DNA from: Kangiella sp. HZ709
Lineage (GTDB): Bacteria > Pseudomonadota > Gammaproteobacteria > Enterobacterales > Kangiellaceae
Direction of reading: 5' to 3'
Length of the DNA: 64,000 nt
Assembly (NCBI RefSeq): GCF_009674675.1
Contig: NZ_WKJC01000001.1
Span: 1,805,031 to 1,869,030, forward strand
A model generated the notes under the pieces. The model was not told where the DNA came from, did no database searches, and saw only the letters and a program-made list of their open reading frames with translations. Below, piece after piece: positions 17,161 through 26,888 of this stretch (its first letter is position 1; each line of letters begins with the position of its first letter). A program made the position numbers and the translations under genes.

Positions 17161-18027
17161 CTCCTGATCATCAGGTAATGTTTTAAAGCGTCTATGCACC
17201 CAATAATATTGCTCAGGGGCTTTATTAATACAAGACTCTAATGTTTGATTCATTAAGGTGCAATTGTCTAATTCGCTTTGATTAAATTGTATAGCTGGTA
17301 ATACTTCAAGATTAATATAACCTTCAGACTTATTATAACAAAGTGGTAAAACGGTAGCGTTTGCTTCTTTTGATAGAATAATCGGGGTGGTTAAAGTGGC
17401 CATCGGCTTTCCATAAAATGGCGCAAAGCGAGTCGACTGTTTGCCAAAGTCTAAGTCTGGTGCAATAAATAAGTTTTCACCAGAAGCTAAATGTCGAATT
17501 AACTTGTTTAAATTTCCTCCATCTACATTTGGCAATCGAGGTATACAAGGATAAAAATTCTCTCGGCCTTTTTGTATGATTGAATCAAGACCGGATTTAT
17601 CATTAGGCCGGTAAAAAACATGGAATTTTAGGTTAAATGATAAAGCGATCAAAATTTCATCGATATGGGTAGAGTGATAACCTAAAAATATTATTGGCTT
17701 TTCTAATTCCATAGCCTCGTGATAGTGGTTTAAGCCAATAATATTAACCTTATCTTTAGGAAAAGCCTGAGGTCTAAACCAGTATTTTGCAGCAGATAAA
17801 ATACCAGCGCCAAAACTTAGGTAATGTTTTTTAATAAGCTTGTTTTTTTCTTCAGTATCAAAATTTTCAAAACAGTAGTTTATGTTAGCAGTAACGATTT
17901 TTCTGCGTAAGTTAATCAAGTGTAAAAATCGGCCAAAAGATTTACCAATAAGATTTATTAGACTATTAGGGAAAAGTGACAAAAGTCGCAAGAGAAGCTT
18001 GAAAATGAAACCCCCAATTTTTTTCAT
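17146..18027 (-). CDS. LpxL/HtrB-type lipid A acyltransferase-like protein, divergent copy
   Basis: 293 residues, the lysophospholipid/lipid A late acyltransferase family. It has an N-terminal membrane segment (about 5-30), the HX4D motif in GYHSTHIDE, and a C-terminal PEQYYWVHRRFKTLPDD nearly identical to that of the gene just upstream. The start codon lies one base after the stop of that gene, so they form a two-gene unit. Overall it is clearly more divergent than its neighbour. It could add a second acyl chain to lipid A or act on another lipid. Confidence 0.8.
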   Translation of the reverse strand: MKKIGGFIFKLLLRLLSLFPNSLINLIGKSFGRFLHLINLRRKIVTANINYCFENFDTEEKNKLIKKHYLSFGAGILSAAKYWFRPQAFPKDKVNIIGLNHYHEAMELEKPIIFLGYHSTHIDEILIALSFNLKFHVFYRPNDKSGLDSIIQKGRENFYPCIPRLPNVDGGNLNKLIRHLASGENLFIAPDLDFGKQSTRFAPFYGKPMATLTTPIILSKEANATVLPLCYNKSEGYINLEVLPAIQFNQSELDNCTLMNQTLESCINKAPEQYYWVHRRFKTLPDDQESIYK

Positions 18028-18028
18028 A

Positions 18029-18937
18029 CTACTTATAGATACTTTGAGTGTTGTCTGGTCTAGTTTTGAAGCGTCTATGCACCCAGTAGTATTGTTCAGG
18101 GGCTTTTAACACTGCTTGTTCAAGCAATTGATTGATTTGAGTGCAATCATCAAGCGGTGGCCCTACGAACTCTATCTCAGGAAGTACCTCAATGATCATC
18201 TTGCCATTTTCTTTATAGTATTGAATGGGCAGTACTATAGCATTACCTAGCTTTGAAATTCTGGCTGGAGAATGCAAAGTTGCAGCGGGATTGCCAAAAA
18301 AAGGAGCAAACTCCGCACCTTTTTTTCCTTTATCTTGATCAGGCATAAACCAAATATGATTGCCGCTCTTGAGCCACCTGCCAATAGTGCGAATATCATT
18401 TCGACCCATGGTTTTGGTTCTGTTATTACGGCCTTTTTGTATATGATAATCCAAAGCTTTATTCTTATTGGGTCGATAAAATGCGGCAAAATCCATGTGC
18501 TTAGCCATCAATGCGCCAGCCAACTCCAAACTGGTAATATGATAGCCTAAAAATAAAATTCCTTGACCAGTCGCTTTAGCTTTTTCATAGTTATCAATAC
18601 CTCTGATTTCATGGTGTTTTTCTAGATCTTTAAAAGGTTTGTACCAAGCAGCGCACAATTCAATAAAACCAATACCTAGATGCATGAAATGCGCCTTGCA
18701 CATTTCAGTTATCTCTTCGTTAGATTTATCTGGGAAACAGTGACGCAAATTAGCTAAAACTATTTTTCGGCGACTCTTAACCGCATATAGAAGCTTACCT
18801 ATTGCTGAGCCTAGAAAATTGATCACTGGGTATGGAAGGCGGCCAATTAACTTCAAAAAGCCAAAGATTACACCATAGAAGTAAACACTAATTCCTGATG
18901 GCTTTTCTGTAATAGTGGCTTCTAATTTCTTGCTCAT
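18029..18937 (-). CDS. LpxL/HtrB-type lipid A acyltransferase-like protein
   Basis: 302 residues. N-terminal membrane segment (about 18-40), ANLRHCFPDKS typical of LpxL/LpxM, catalytic HX4E in GYHITSLE, FYRPNKNKALD, MPDQDKGKKG, FFGNPAATL, and C-terminal YYWVHRRFKTRP. These are the hallmarks of acyl-ACP-dependent lipid A secondary acyltransferases at the inner membrane. First gene of the tandem pair; the intergenic region 18938-19095 upstream is A+T-rich and can hold divergent promoters for this gene and the DUF423 gene. Confidence 0.87.
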   Translation of the reverse strand: MSKKLEATITEKPSGISVYFYGVIFGFLKLIGRLPYPVINFLGSAIGKLLYAVKSRRKIVLANLRHCFPDKSNEEITEMCKAHFMHLGIGFIELCAAWYKPFKDLEKHHEIRGIDNYEKAKATGQGILFLGYHITSLELAGALMAKHMDFAAFYRPNKNKALDYHIQKGRNNRTKTMGRNDIRTIGRWLKSGNHIWFMPDQDKGKKGAEFAPFFGNPAATLHSPARISKLGNAIVLPIQYYKENGKMIIEVLPEIEFVGPPLDDCTQINQLLEQAVLKAPEQYYWVHRRFKTRPDNTQSIYK

Positions 18938-19095
18938 TTATGAATGGCTTTTCTGATTATGTAAATAACAAAGATAATTTATTGTAACTAGAAATGATTT
19001 AATTACAAAGCCTAATGAAATGATGACAACAATTTGCCATAATGATTTTTTTATATACCTAAAATACTAAATAAAAGAGCAACCAATAATTACGC

Positions 19096-19527
19096 ATGAA
19101 TAAACATTTTATTTTCCATGGCGCTATGTTTATGGCGTTAGCAGTTGCTTTAGGCGCGATGGCAAGCCACGGTCTTCAGTCTCTCTCTGAGAATTCGCTA
19201 AGATTATTTAACTTGGGCGTACAGTACCAGATTTATCATGCGATTGGTTTGATTGCCATTGGCATTATGATTGCTCAATTGCCACATCCTAAATTGTTTT
19301 TTGCAGGACGTTTGATGTTTTTTGGGATAATTCTATTCAGTGGCGGCTTATACTTATATGCAATCACGGACTATTCACCGATTAAATATATTATTCCTAT
19401 TGGCGGTTTATTTTTAATTGGTAGTTGGCTGAGTATTATTTGGTCAATATTTAGTCATGGCCAGGCAGAAGACAAACAATCAAGTGAGCGGAATTCAAAG
19501 CAAGATGATGGTGGAGAAAATCAATAG
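19096..19527 (+). CDS. DUF423 membrane protein (YgdD-like)
   Basis: 143 residues with four hydrophobic helices covering about residues 1-118 and a hydrophilic, glutamine/asparagine-rich tail. The N-terminal HGAMFMALAVALGAMASHGL and the YHAIGLIAIG helix identify the DUF423/YgdD family, whose function is unknown. Its last 23 bases overlap the chosen start of the next gene, so translation is probably coupled. Confidence 0.82.
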   Translation: MNKHFIFHGAMFMALAVALGAMASHGLQSLSENSLRLFNLGVQYQIYHAIGLIAIGIMIAQLPHPKLFFAGRLMFFGIILFSGGLYLYAITDYSPIKYIIPIGGLFLIGSWLSIIWSIFSHGQAEDKQSSERNSKQDDGGENQ

Positions 19528-20020
19528 TATTCATAATGATGAGTTAGAGAGTTGGACTGAAGAGTTCTGGCAATGGTCTTGTCATATTTATCAAAACCAA
19601 GATGTAGCTAAGATCTGTATTGCAGTGCAAGACACTTTAGGTTTGAATGTCAATTATTTGCTATTGGCACTTTGGTGCGAACAAAAAATGATACCAATGA
19701 ATCAAGTCATTTGGCAAAAGATTCAATCGGAATCTCAGCAAGCGGTGGATGCGGTTAGTTATATTCGGGCCAAAAGATTAACGTTGAAAGGGAAATCGGA
19801 AGATGCTTATCAACAAGCGTTGTTGATTGAGTTGAAAGCTGAGCAGCAACATCAAAAGCAAGCGATTCAATCATTATTTAAACAATTTCAAGGGTTTAAC
19901 AGGAATTTAGCCTCCCAAGCTAATATGCAAGCTTATCTCGAAACTAATCAAGTTAATGCAGAGGATCAAGCAACAGTGCAACAACTGGGGCAACTGGTTC
20001 AAAACATCAGTCAAATATGA
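19505..20020 (+). CDS. TIGR02444-family conserved protein
   Basis: About 171 residues from ATG 19505 (ATG 19508 or the upstream ATG 19457 are alternatives; 19505 follows AAGCAAG and overlaps ygdD only slightly). The signature WTEEFWQWSCHIYQN, the LGLNVNYLLLALWCEQ segment and the C-terminal QLGQLVQNI match TIGR02444 proteins. Rich in Gln, mostly helical, no signal peptide. Function unknown. It is placed in an apparent two-gene unit with the DUF423 gene. Confidence 0.75.
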   Translation: MMVEKINSIHNDELESWTEEFWQWSCHIYQNQDVAKICIAVQDTLGLNVNYLLLALWCEQKMIPMNQVIWQKIQSESQQAVDAVSYIRAKRLTLKGKSEDAYQQALLIELKAEQQHQKQAIQSLFKQFQGFNRNLASQANMQAYLETNQVNAEDQATVQQLGQLVQNISQI

Positions 20021-20128
20021 AGCACCAAGCTTGATTTTATGTATACAACTACTGCAAAATACTAAATTCTTTTAAGAATAACTATTACTTACTAATTACA
20101 TAATTATAGAGACAACTAAGGCATAACC

Positions 20129-20929
20129 ATGAAAAAAATTGCTATTACATTGGCGATCGCTACCGCATTAAGCGCTTGTAACAATGATAAAAAACCTGAA
20201 GCAACAGAAGTTGCGCCATCGGATACGGCTGTTAAAGAAGCTAGCGCGGTAGTTTCTTTTGATGCGACCGATATGGTTCAGAAGACTTCTTATTCAATCG
20301 GTCAGAATTTTGCTAAGCAAATGAGCCAAAATTTTGAAGGCTTGAAAAAGTACGATATCGAGATTGATACGGACTTAGTCGTTCAGGGTATCAAAGAAGG
20401 TTTTTCTGGTAATGGTAAATTCCCAGAAGCTGAACTAATGACGAACATGCAGGAATTCAACACTTTTTATCAAGAAAAAGTTAAAGCTGAACAATCTCGC
20501 ATAGATGCAGAAGCTCTAGTTAAAGCCGAAGCAACTAAAGCCGAAGGTGATGCTTTTCGTGCAGAGTATGCTAAAAAAGAAAGCGTTAAATCTACAGAGT
20601 CTGGTCTATTGTATCGTGTGATTACCTCAGCGGGTAACAGTGAGAAGCCTGTAAAAGCAGATACCGTAAAAGTTCATTACAAAGGTACTTTCATCGATGG
20701 TAAAGAGTTTGATAGCTCTTATTCGCGTAATCAACCAACTTCATTCCCATTAGGTGGTGTGATTAAGGGGTGGACGGAAGGCTTGCAGTTAATGGCCATT
20801 GGCGATAAGTTTGAATTTGTCATTCCGCCAGAGATCGGATATGGCGCTGGTGGCAGCGGTTCAATTCCTGCTAACTCTACTTTAGTTTTTGAAGTCGAGT
20901 TATTAGAAATTAATCCTGAAAATAAATAA
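20129..20929 (+). CDS. lipoprotein FKBP-type peptidyl-prolyl isomerase (FkpA/Mip-like)
   Basis: Folding factor of the envelope. 266 residues. Lys-Lys signal peptide ending in the lipobox LSAC (C17); the residue after the cysteine is Asn, which favours the outer membrane. Residues about 45-115 form a Mip-type dimerisation domain, 115-150 a charged helical linker, and about 155-262 the FKBP catalytic domain, seen in VKVHYKGTFIDGKEFDSSY, GVIKGWTEGLQLM, and PPEIGYGAGG. The lipid anchor differs from the soluble E. coli FkpA. AAGG precedes the ATG. Confidence 0.9.
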   Translation: MKKIAITLAIATALSACNNDKKPEATEVAPSDTAVKEASAVVSFDATDMVQKTSYSIGQNFAKQMSQNFEGLKKYDIEIDTDLVVQGIKEGFSGNGKFPEAELMTNMQEFNTFYQEKVKAEQSRIDAEALVKAEATKAEGDAFRAEYAKKESVKSTESGLLYRVITSAGNSEKPVKADTVKVHYKGTFIDGKEFDSSYSRNQPTSFPLGGVIKGWTEGLQLMAIGDKFEFVIPPEIGYGAGGSGSIPANSTLVFEVELLEINPENK

Positions 20930-20937
20930 TTTTTGAC

Positions 20938-21264
20938 ATGAGTGATGAGCGGTTTACTAGCTTTAAAGAGTTCTGGCCCTATTATTTGTCAGAGCACCGT
21001 TTGCCTAGTAACCGTTTATTGCATTATATCGGGACCTATTTATCTTTATCGCTTTTGCTGATAGCTATCAGTACCCAACAATGGTGGCTGATATTAGCTG
21101 CTTCGCTAACGGGTTATGGCTTTGCTTGGGTTGGGCATTTCTTTATTGAAAAAAATCGTCCTGCAACCTTTAGTTACCCTCTATGGTCTTTTTTGGCAGA
21201 CTATAAAATGTGTTACTTGGCATTAACAGGTAAGTTAAAGCAGGAGTGGCCAAAATATTTTTAG
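20938..21264 (+). CDS. DUF962/Mpo1-like membrane protein
   Basis: 108 residues with two to three hydrophobic helices. The N-terminal FKEFWPYYLSEHRLPSNRLLHYIGT and the VGHFFIEKNRPATFSYPLWS element are the conserved histidine-bearing motifs of DUF962, the family of yeast Mpo1, an iron-dependent fatty acid alpha-dioxygenase. The bacterial role is not known. It starts 8 nt after the FKBP stop, so the two are probably co-transcribed, and ends before a strong bidirectional terminator. Confidence 0.8.
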   Translation: MSDERFTSFKEFWPYYLSEHRLPSNRLLHYIGTYLSLSLLLIAISTQQWWLILAASLTGYGFAWVGHFFIEKNRPATFSYPLWSFLADYKMCYLALTGKLKQEWPKYF

Positions 21265-21294
21265 TAAGTTGTTAGTTTTATTAACAGGCTAAAC

Positions 21295-21323
21295 AAAAAA
21301 GCTGACTTAAGTCAGCTTTTTTT
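21295..21323 (+). terminator. bidirectional Rho-independent terminator
   Basis: Perfect inverted repeat AAAAAAGCTGACTTAAGTCAGC continuing into TTTTTTT (stem GCTGACTT/AAGTCAGC). A-tract on one side and T-tract on the other allow it to serve both the DUF962 gene and the convergent monooxygenase-like gene. Confidence 0.9.
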
Positions 21324-21339
21324 GTATTTGTAGAAAGTA

Positions 21340-21633
21340 CTACTTGATATTAGTCGACTCTAAAATCGTTACTTTCTCATCAGATTCCAGCAAGGGGCGC
21401 ATAGCCTCCAATAATTCTAAGCGTTGCTCAGATTCTGCCCATATTTCCCAAGCTTCTAGTGAGTCCCAACAAGACATGACAATCACTTGGTTAGTTTTAC
21501 CTAGTATGTTCAACAATTCTCCGGATAAAAACCCAGGGACATTGCTTGCTTTGTTTTTTGCTTTGCGAATAAAGCCATGATATTCCTCAACTTTTTTAGG
21601 ATTTATGGCGCGCTCAATAATGACTCGAATCAT
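21340..21633 (-). CDS. antibiotic biosynthesis monooxygenase (ABM) domain protein
   Basis: 97 residues, a single dimeric alpha/beta-barrel ABM-like domain. It begins MIRVIIERAINPKKVEEY and has SCWDSLEAWEIWAES in the middle, as in small ABM proteins such as quinol monooxygenases. The substrate cannot be inferred. It is downstream of dsbB on the same strand with 16 nt between, so possibly co-transcribed. Confidence 0.78.
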   Translation of the reverse strand: MIRVIIERAINPKKVEEYHGFIRKAKNKASNVPGFLSGELLNILGKTNQVIVMSCWDSLEAWEIWAESEQRLELLEAMRPLLESDEKVTILESTNIK

Positions 21634-21649
21634 AATATTACTCGATTAG

Positions 21650-22180
21650 TTAAATAGATTTTGGAGCTTTGAAGCATTGAACAAAGCGGTATAGCATGGT
21701 TAAGAAAGCGATACTAAAAATAACTAGCATCCAGCCTGGCATGGTTAAGCCTAACCATTGGAAATTAATTTCGGCACATTTGCCATCGCCAATTAAAACG
21801 GTACTGATAACTTCGCTCATTGGCATCACATCCATCAGTAAATCTAGCGGCGCGCCACAGTCCATGACTTGGTCTGCAGGTAGATTTTGGATGTAAACAT
21901 GCTTTGCAGAAATCCAAATCCCCATAAAAGCTGCAGCTATTCCCAATAGTTGCAATAATTTATTCCATAGCGACTCGTGTCTTGGTTGGAATATTGCATT
22001 TAAAAGTAAGACTACGCCTAGACTGAAAATGGCAACCCTTGAAAATATACATAATGGGCAAGGGTCCATAAATTGGACGTATTGAAAGTAGTAGGCCGTA
22101 ACAATCAGCTGGTAGCAAATAAATGCGCCTAAAAAATTTAATGCTCTAGTATTTAATGTCATTGCTTTGTTGAGATTCAT
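21650..22180 (-). CDS. dsbB: disulfide bond formation protein B
   Basis: Inner-membrane quinone reductase that reoxidises DsbA. 176 residues with four helices. The first periplasmic loop contains CPLC and the second the pair C (VMDCGAP) and C (DGKCAE), the two redox cysteine pairs of DsbB. Quinone-contact arginine follows the first pair (IFSRVAIF). The gene for DsbA is not in this window. Confidence 0.92.
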   Translation of the reverse strand: MNLNKAMTLNTRALNFLGAFICYQLIVTAYYFQYVQFMDPCPLCIFSRVAIFSLGVVLLLNAIFQPRHESLWNKLLQLLGIAAAFMGIWISAKHVYIQNLPADQVMDCGAPLDLLMDVMPMSEVISTVLIGDGKCAEINFQWLGLTMPGWMLVIFSIAFLTMLYRFVQCFKAPKSI

Positions 22181-22309
22181 CGCCTGAGTGGATGGGTGAT
22201 GACTTGTTTGTTATGCATTGATTGATAATTAGCGCACACTACTCCTAACTGAAATAAAGTTCAAGTAATGGCGCTTAATAATTAATCAATTCGCGGTTAG
22301 TTATATTGG

Positions 22310-24640
22310 TTATTTCTTAAAAGCGTCTGCTAAAGCATTAGCAAAGGCGCCTTGCGGTGTCGATTGGCGTCCTAGTTGCTTGTTGCGCGGCTTTTGGTTT
22401 TTTTGACTACGGTTATTGCTAGGGGAGCTTCGATTAGTCTTATCATGAGCTTGGGAGTTCTCAGCTTGAGGCCCAACCATGGAAAGACCAATACGCTTTC
22501 TTTGAATATCCACATCCATGACCCAGACGCGAACAATATCGCCAGCCTTAACCACTTCAGCTGGATCTTTGATAAATCGATTGGCCATATTGGATAAGTG
22601 AACCAAACCATCTTGATGAACGCCAATATCAACAAAGGCACCAAAAGCGGTCACATTGGTAATAACGCCTTCTAGTTCCATATTCGGCTTGAGGTCTTTT
22701 AACGTCTCGACTCCATCTTTATAGCGAACCATTTTAAATTCTGGACGAGGATCTCGGCCCGGTTTATCCAGTTCTTTTAAAATATCATTCACCGTATGCA
22801 AACCAAATTGGTCATCTATGTATTGAGAAGAATTAATGGCATTCAACTTTTCTTGATTACCTAGCAATTGAGAAAAATCTTGTAAGTTTAAATCACTCAT
22901 AATTTTCTCAACTAATGGGTACGACTCTGGATGCACCGCAGATGAATCAAGTGCATTAGAGCCTGCGCTGATTCTTAAGAAGCCGGCGGCTTGCTCGAAA
23001 GTCTTGGGTCCCATGCGCTCAACTTCCAACAATTGTTGGCGTGATTCAAAGCGACCATGTTGATTACGCCAATTAATAATGTTTTGCGCAATGGTTTTAC
23101 TTAAACCGGAAACACGAGTCAGCAGTGGTACTGAGGCCATGTTTAAATCAACCCCAACCGCATTTACACAATCTTCAACTACACCATCAAGGCTGCGGGC
23201 TAATTGGCTTTGGCTAACATCGTGTTGGTATTGACCAACACCGATGGATTTAGGGTCAATTTTAACCAGCTCTGGTAGTGGGTCTTGTAATCGACGCGCG
23301 ATAGAAACAGAGCCTCTATAGCTAACATCTAAATCAGGAAATTCTTGAGAGGCAAGGGCTGAAGCTGAATAAACAGAAGCTCCAGCTTCACTGACCATGA
23401 TTTTTTGCATCTTTAATTCTGGAGCGATTTTTAAAAGTTCACTCACCAGCTTATCGGTCTCACGTGAAGCTGTACCGTTACCAATACTGACTAATTCTAC
23501 TTTGTGCATTTTGCACATGGTTTCTAGTTTACGTAATGACTGATCCCACTGTTTTTGCGGCGCGTGGGGGAAGATGGTGCTGTGTGCTAATAACTTACCC
23601 GTTTCATCAACAATCACCGCTTTACAGCCAGTTCTCAAGCCAGGGTCGATGCCCATGGTGATTTTTGCACCGGCTGGAGCTGCCATTAACAAATCACTTA
23701 AATTTTTAGCGAAGATACGGATTGCTTCTGTCTCGGCTTCTTCACGAATTTTGCCCATTAATTCAGTTTCAAGGTAGAGGTGTAATTTAATTTTCCATGT
23801 CCATAACACTACTTGTTGCAACCAGCTATCGGCAGGGCGCTTTTGATCTTGAATATTAAAATGTTGTGCAATAGTACCTAAACAAGGATCGGTGGCATTC
23901 TCATCCTTAATCAAGTCAAGGTTGGAGATCATTTGTAAGCTTAAAATGGATTCGTTGCGGCCGCGCAACAAAGCTAAGGTTCTATGCGATGGAATGGCAT
24001 TGATTGCCTCATGATGCTCAAAATAATCTGAATATTTGATGCCTTCTTTTTCTTTACCGGGCATAACGCTGGCTTTTAAATGCGCACTTGCCCACAAGTA
24101 ATCACGTAACTCTTTTATTAGCTCAGCATTCTCCGCAAATAGCTCCATTAAGATCTGCTTGGCACCATCCAGTGCATCTTTATTCGTCAGGATTTTATGC
24201 GTATCGTTAAGATATTCAGCTGCTTGCGCTTCTGGATCTAAACTTGGATCTTGCCATAGAGCCATGGCAAGAGGCTCGAGACCGGCTTCCTTAGCGATTT
24301 GTGCTTTGGTTCTTCTTTTTGGCTTGTAGGGTAGGTACAAATCTTCTAATTCGCTTTTCGTCGAAGCCGCTTTAATTGATGACTCTAATTCAGTCGTTAA
24401 TTTTTCTTGTTCATCAATACTTTTTAGAATGGCGGCACGACGATCTTCTAGTTCCCGCAAGTAACCCAAGCGCTGTTCAATATCACGTAACTGTGCGTCA
24501 TCCAAAGCGCCAGTCACCTCTTTACGATAGCGAGCGATAAAGGGGACTGTAGAGCCTTCATCCAGTAGTTTGACCGCGGCATCTATTTGATTAGCACCAA
24601 CTTTGAGTTCAGCAGCAATTTGTTGATTAATTTGTAACAT
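22310..24640 (-). CDS. tex: transcription accessory protein Tex
   Basis: RNA-binding protein implicated in transcription. 776 residues from ATG 24640; the longer in-frame start at 24781 adds 47 hydrophobic, non-conserved residues and is rejected. Domain order fits Tex: N-terminal helical domain with VPFIARYRKEVTGALDD, a YqgF/RuvX-like nuclease-fold domain (MGIDPGLRTGCKAV), helix-hairpin-helix repeats (VNLMAS-like DLNMASVPLLTRVSGLS and NWRNQHGRFESR), and a C-terminal S1 domain (LEGVITNVTAFGAFVDIGV). The tail (about 735-776) is basic and Asn/Gln/Ser-rich. Confidence 0.94.
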   Translation of the reverse strand: MLQINQQIAAELKVGANQIDAAVKLLDEGSTVPFIARYRKEVTGALDDAQLRDIEQRLGYLRELEDRRAAILKSIDEQEKLTTELESSIKAASTKSELEDLYLPYKPKRRTKAQIAKEAGLEPLAMALWQDPSLDPEAQAAEYLNDTHKILTNKDALDGAKQILMELFAENAELIKELRDYLWASAHLKASVMPGKEKEGIKYSDYFEHHEAINAIPSHRTLALLRGRNESILSLQMISNLDLIKDENATDPCLGTIAQHFNIQDQKRPADSWLQQVVLWTWKIKLHLYLETELMGKIREEAETEAIRIFAKNLSDLLMAAPAGAKITMGIDPGLRTGCKAVIVDETGKLLAHSTIFPHAPQKQWDQSLRKLETMCKMHKVELVSIGNGTASRETDKLVSELLKIAPELKMQKIMVSEAGASVYSASALASQEFPDLDVSYRGSVSIARRLQDPLPELVKIDPKSIGVGQYQHDVSQSQLARSLDGVVEDCVNAVGVDLNMASVPLLTRVSGLSKTIAQNIINWRNQHGRFESRQQLLEVERMGPKTFEQAAGFLRISAGSNALDSSAVHPESYPLVEKIMSDLNLQDFSQLLGNQEKLNAINSSQYIDDQFGLHTVNDILKELDKPGRDPRPEFKMVRYKDGVETLKDLKPNMELEGVITNVTAFGAFVDIGVHQDGLVHLSNMANRFIKDPAEVVKAGDIVRVWVMDVDIQRKRIGLSMVGPQAENSQAHDKTNRSSPSNNRSQKNQKPRNKQLGRQSTPQGAFANALADAFKK

Positions 24641-24846
24641 CTTGTAATGGATTATTGGGAAAAATAAAGCGGCATAGTATAGTAGCTGTGTGAATTTGAA
24701 AAGAGGCCTAGCCAAAAAGCAACAGATAGCAATATAGGCTTTGATATTAAAAGTACAATAAAACAAATAGTTGGCGAGCAAATGGTGGTTATGAAAATTT
24801 GCAGAGATAAGCTCAAAGCCAACAAAAGCGCGGAGAAGGATAAGCT

Positions 24847-25572
24847 ATGACCGAAGAAACCCCGAAAATCCTAGTTGTGGACGATGATGTACGCTTAAGA
24901 AGTCTTTTAGAGCGCTATCTTAAAGAGCAAGATTTCATAGTTCGCACCGTTGAAAATGCTGAACAAATGGATCGTTTTCTTGAACGCGAAAACTACCATT
25001 TAATGGTATTAGACTTAATGTTACCAGGCGAAGATGGGCTTTCTATTTGTCGAAGACTGCGTGCCGACAATAATCCTATTCCTATCATTATGCTAACGGC
25101 GAAAGGCGATGAAGTAGATCGGATTGTTGGTTTGGAGGTAGGGGCTGATGATTATTTGGCTAAGCCGTTTAATCCGCGCGAATTGTTAGCTCGCATTCGA
25201 GCAGTATTACGTCGTCAAGCTAAACATATTCCTGGTGCGCCGAGCAACTCTGAAACAGTGGTTTCTTTTGGCCGCTTTACTTTAAATTTAGCTACACGTG
25301 AAATGACCGATGATGGTAAATCTATCTCACTGACAAGCGGTGAGTTTGCAGTTCTAAAGTCACTGGTTGAACACTCGCGTCAACCGTTATCTCGAGATAA
25401 GTTAATGAATCTAGCTCGAGGTCGAGATTATTCAGCGCTGGAACGTAGTATTGATGTACAGGTTTCTAGGTTACGACGTTTGATTGAAGTGGACCCGGCT
25501 CAGCCTCGATATATTCAAACGGTATGGGGTGTTGGCTACGTCTTTGTGCCAGATGGTGGTGAAACGGCATAA
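24847..25572 (+). CDS. ompR: response regulator OmpR
   Basis: Two-component regulator that controls outer membrane genes. 241 residues: receiver domain (about 8-122) with acidic pair VVDDD, phospho-acceptor Asp in LMVLDLMLPGEDG, Thr/Lys switch residues in MLTAKG and GADDYLAKPFNPREL; and an OmpR-type winged helix (about 140-235) with RSIDVQVSRLRRLIE and a final GVGYVFVPDG. ATG 24847 follows GAGAAGGA. The stop directly precedes the envZ start. Confidence 0.95.
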   Translation: MTEETPKILVVDDDVRLRSLLERYLKEQDFIVRTVENAEQMDRFLERENYHLMVLDLMLPGEDGLSICRRLRADNNPIPIIMLTAKGDEVDRIVGLEVGADDYLAKPFNPRELLARIRAVLRRQAKHIPGAPSNSETVVSFGRFTLNLATREMTDDGKSISLTSGEFAVLKSLVEHSRQPLSRDKLMNLARGRDYSALERSIDVQVSRLRRLIEVDPAQPRYIQTVWGVGYVFVPDGGETA

Positions 25573-26880
25573 TTGTCGTTAGCTATTGTTATGGGTATTT
25601 TGCCTAAAACGGCCTTTGGTAGAATTGCATTATTAGTGGGGTTTTTGCTGGTGATTAATCAGCTGGTATCTTACTTCACGATTTCTTGGTACGTCACTAA
25701 CCCTTCCATGAAACAGTTGGTTCAATTAGTGGCTTCGGATGTCAATACTGCTATCTATGTGCAAGATAAAGGTTTTCCGCCTGAAGTGCGGAAAAAAATT
25801 ATGTCAAGCCAGAATATGGAATTGGTTTCAACCCGTAATGGTGAGCCGAGAGCTTTGCGTGAGGCGCAGCCTTATAAAGTCCTTACTGAAAATTTAGCGC
25901 AATACCTTAATGTTTCTGTTGAGCGTACCGAAATGCGGGTGGAGGAATCTGATAAGATTTATTATTGGGTTAAGTCACCACGCCATTCAAATATCTGGAT
26001 TCGAGTTGCGATGGAGCCGTTTGAAGGTTTTAATATTCATCCGCCTTTGGTCTATTTTACGGCGATTTTGTTACTCAGCTTACTTGGTGGTTGGATTTTC
26101 ACTCGCCAGATCTCAAGACCATTAAGACGGCTTGAGTTCGCTGCTAGAGAAATCGGTCGAGGGGATAATCCAGGGCAGTTACGAGAAAAGGGCCTTGAGG
26201 AAATGGTCACGGTAACTCGCGCCTTTAATCAAATGGCGAGAAACGTTCATCAACTCGAAGAAGATAGAACCTTGTTATTGGCTGGTGTTTCTCATGATTT
26301 ACGCACTCCGCTAACACGTATTCGATTAGCCACTGAGTTTATGGGTGAAGCAGAGGCGGAAACCAAAGAAGGAATAATTCGTGATACTGAAGATATGGAT
26401 CAGATCATTAACCAGTTCATTTCCTTTGTGCGAGATGGTCGCGATGAACGACCTAAAAACGGCGACTTAAATGCCTTAGTGGAAGAGTGTGTGTTAGCCA
26501 ATCGAATTAAAGAAGAGGATATTACTTTTGAGTTGGGTGACTTGAAAGATGTGGCATTTAAGCCACTAGCCATGAAGCGTTTGATTACTAATTTAATTCA
26601 GAACGGTTTGAAATATGCTGGTGCACCATTGCATTTAGTGACAGATTTATATGGCAATAAGATTCGTATCTCTGTGTTTGACCAAGGCTCAGGGATTGAT
26701 GAAAAAGAAATAGAGCGGCTTTTTCAACCATTCTCACGGGGGAATACCGCTCGTTCAGGCGGTGGTTCTGGGTTAGGTTTAGCTATTGTTAGAAGGATTG
26801 CTGAAATGCACGATGGGAAAGTGAATCTGATTAATCGTCCCGAGGGCGGCCTGGAAGCCAGGTTTGAGATGCCAAGGTAA
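25573..26880 (+). CDS. envZ: sensor histidine kinase EnvZ
   Basis: Partner of OmpR. 435 residues: first membrane helix (about 15-35), periplasmic sensor region (about 36-155), second helix (about 156-178), HAMP linker ([20 protein letters not shown]), the phosphorylated His in [17 protein letters not shown], and the ATPase core with N-box [16 protein letters not shown], and [14 protein letters not shown]. The start at 25573 is TTG, abutting the ompR stop; ATG 25591 is the alternative, with no better ribosome site. Confidence 0.93.
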   Translation: MSLAIVMGILPKTAFGRIALLVGFLLVINQLVSYFTISWYVTNPSMKQLVQLVASDVNTAIYVQDKGFPPEVRKKIMSSQNMELVSTRNGEPRALREAQPYKVLTENLAQYLNVSVERTEMRVEESDKIYYWVKSPRHSNIWIRVAMEPFEGFNIHPPLVYFTAILLLSLLGGWIFTRQISRPLRRLEFAAREIGRGDNPGQLREKGLEEMVTVTRAFNQMARNVHQLEEDRTLLLAGVSHDLRTPLTRIRLATEFMGEAEAETKEGIIRDTEDMDQIINQFISFVRDGRDERPKNGDLNALVEECVLANRIKEEDITFELGDLKDVAFKPLAMKRLITNLIQNGLKYAGAPLHLVTDLYGNKIRISVFDQGSGIDEKEIERLFQPFSRGNTARSGGGSGLGLAIVRRIAEMHDGKVNLINRPEGGLEARFEMPR

Positions 26881-26888
26881 TCAACATT

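Noticed and set aside
24641-24781. N-terminal extension of tex by 47 residues
   Set aside because: The extra residues are hydrophobic and unlike Tex; the conserved N-terminus begins at ATG 24640.
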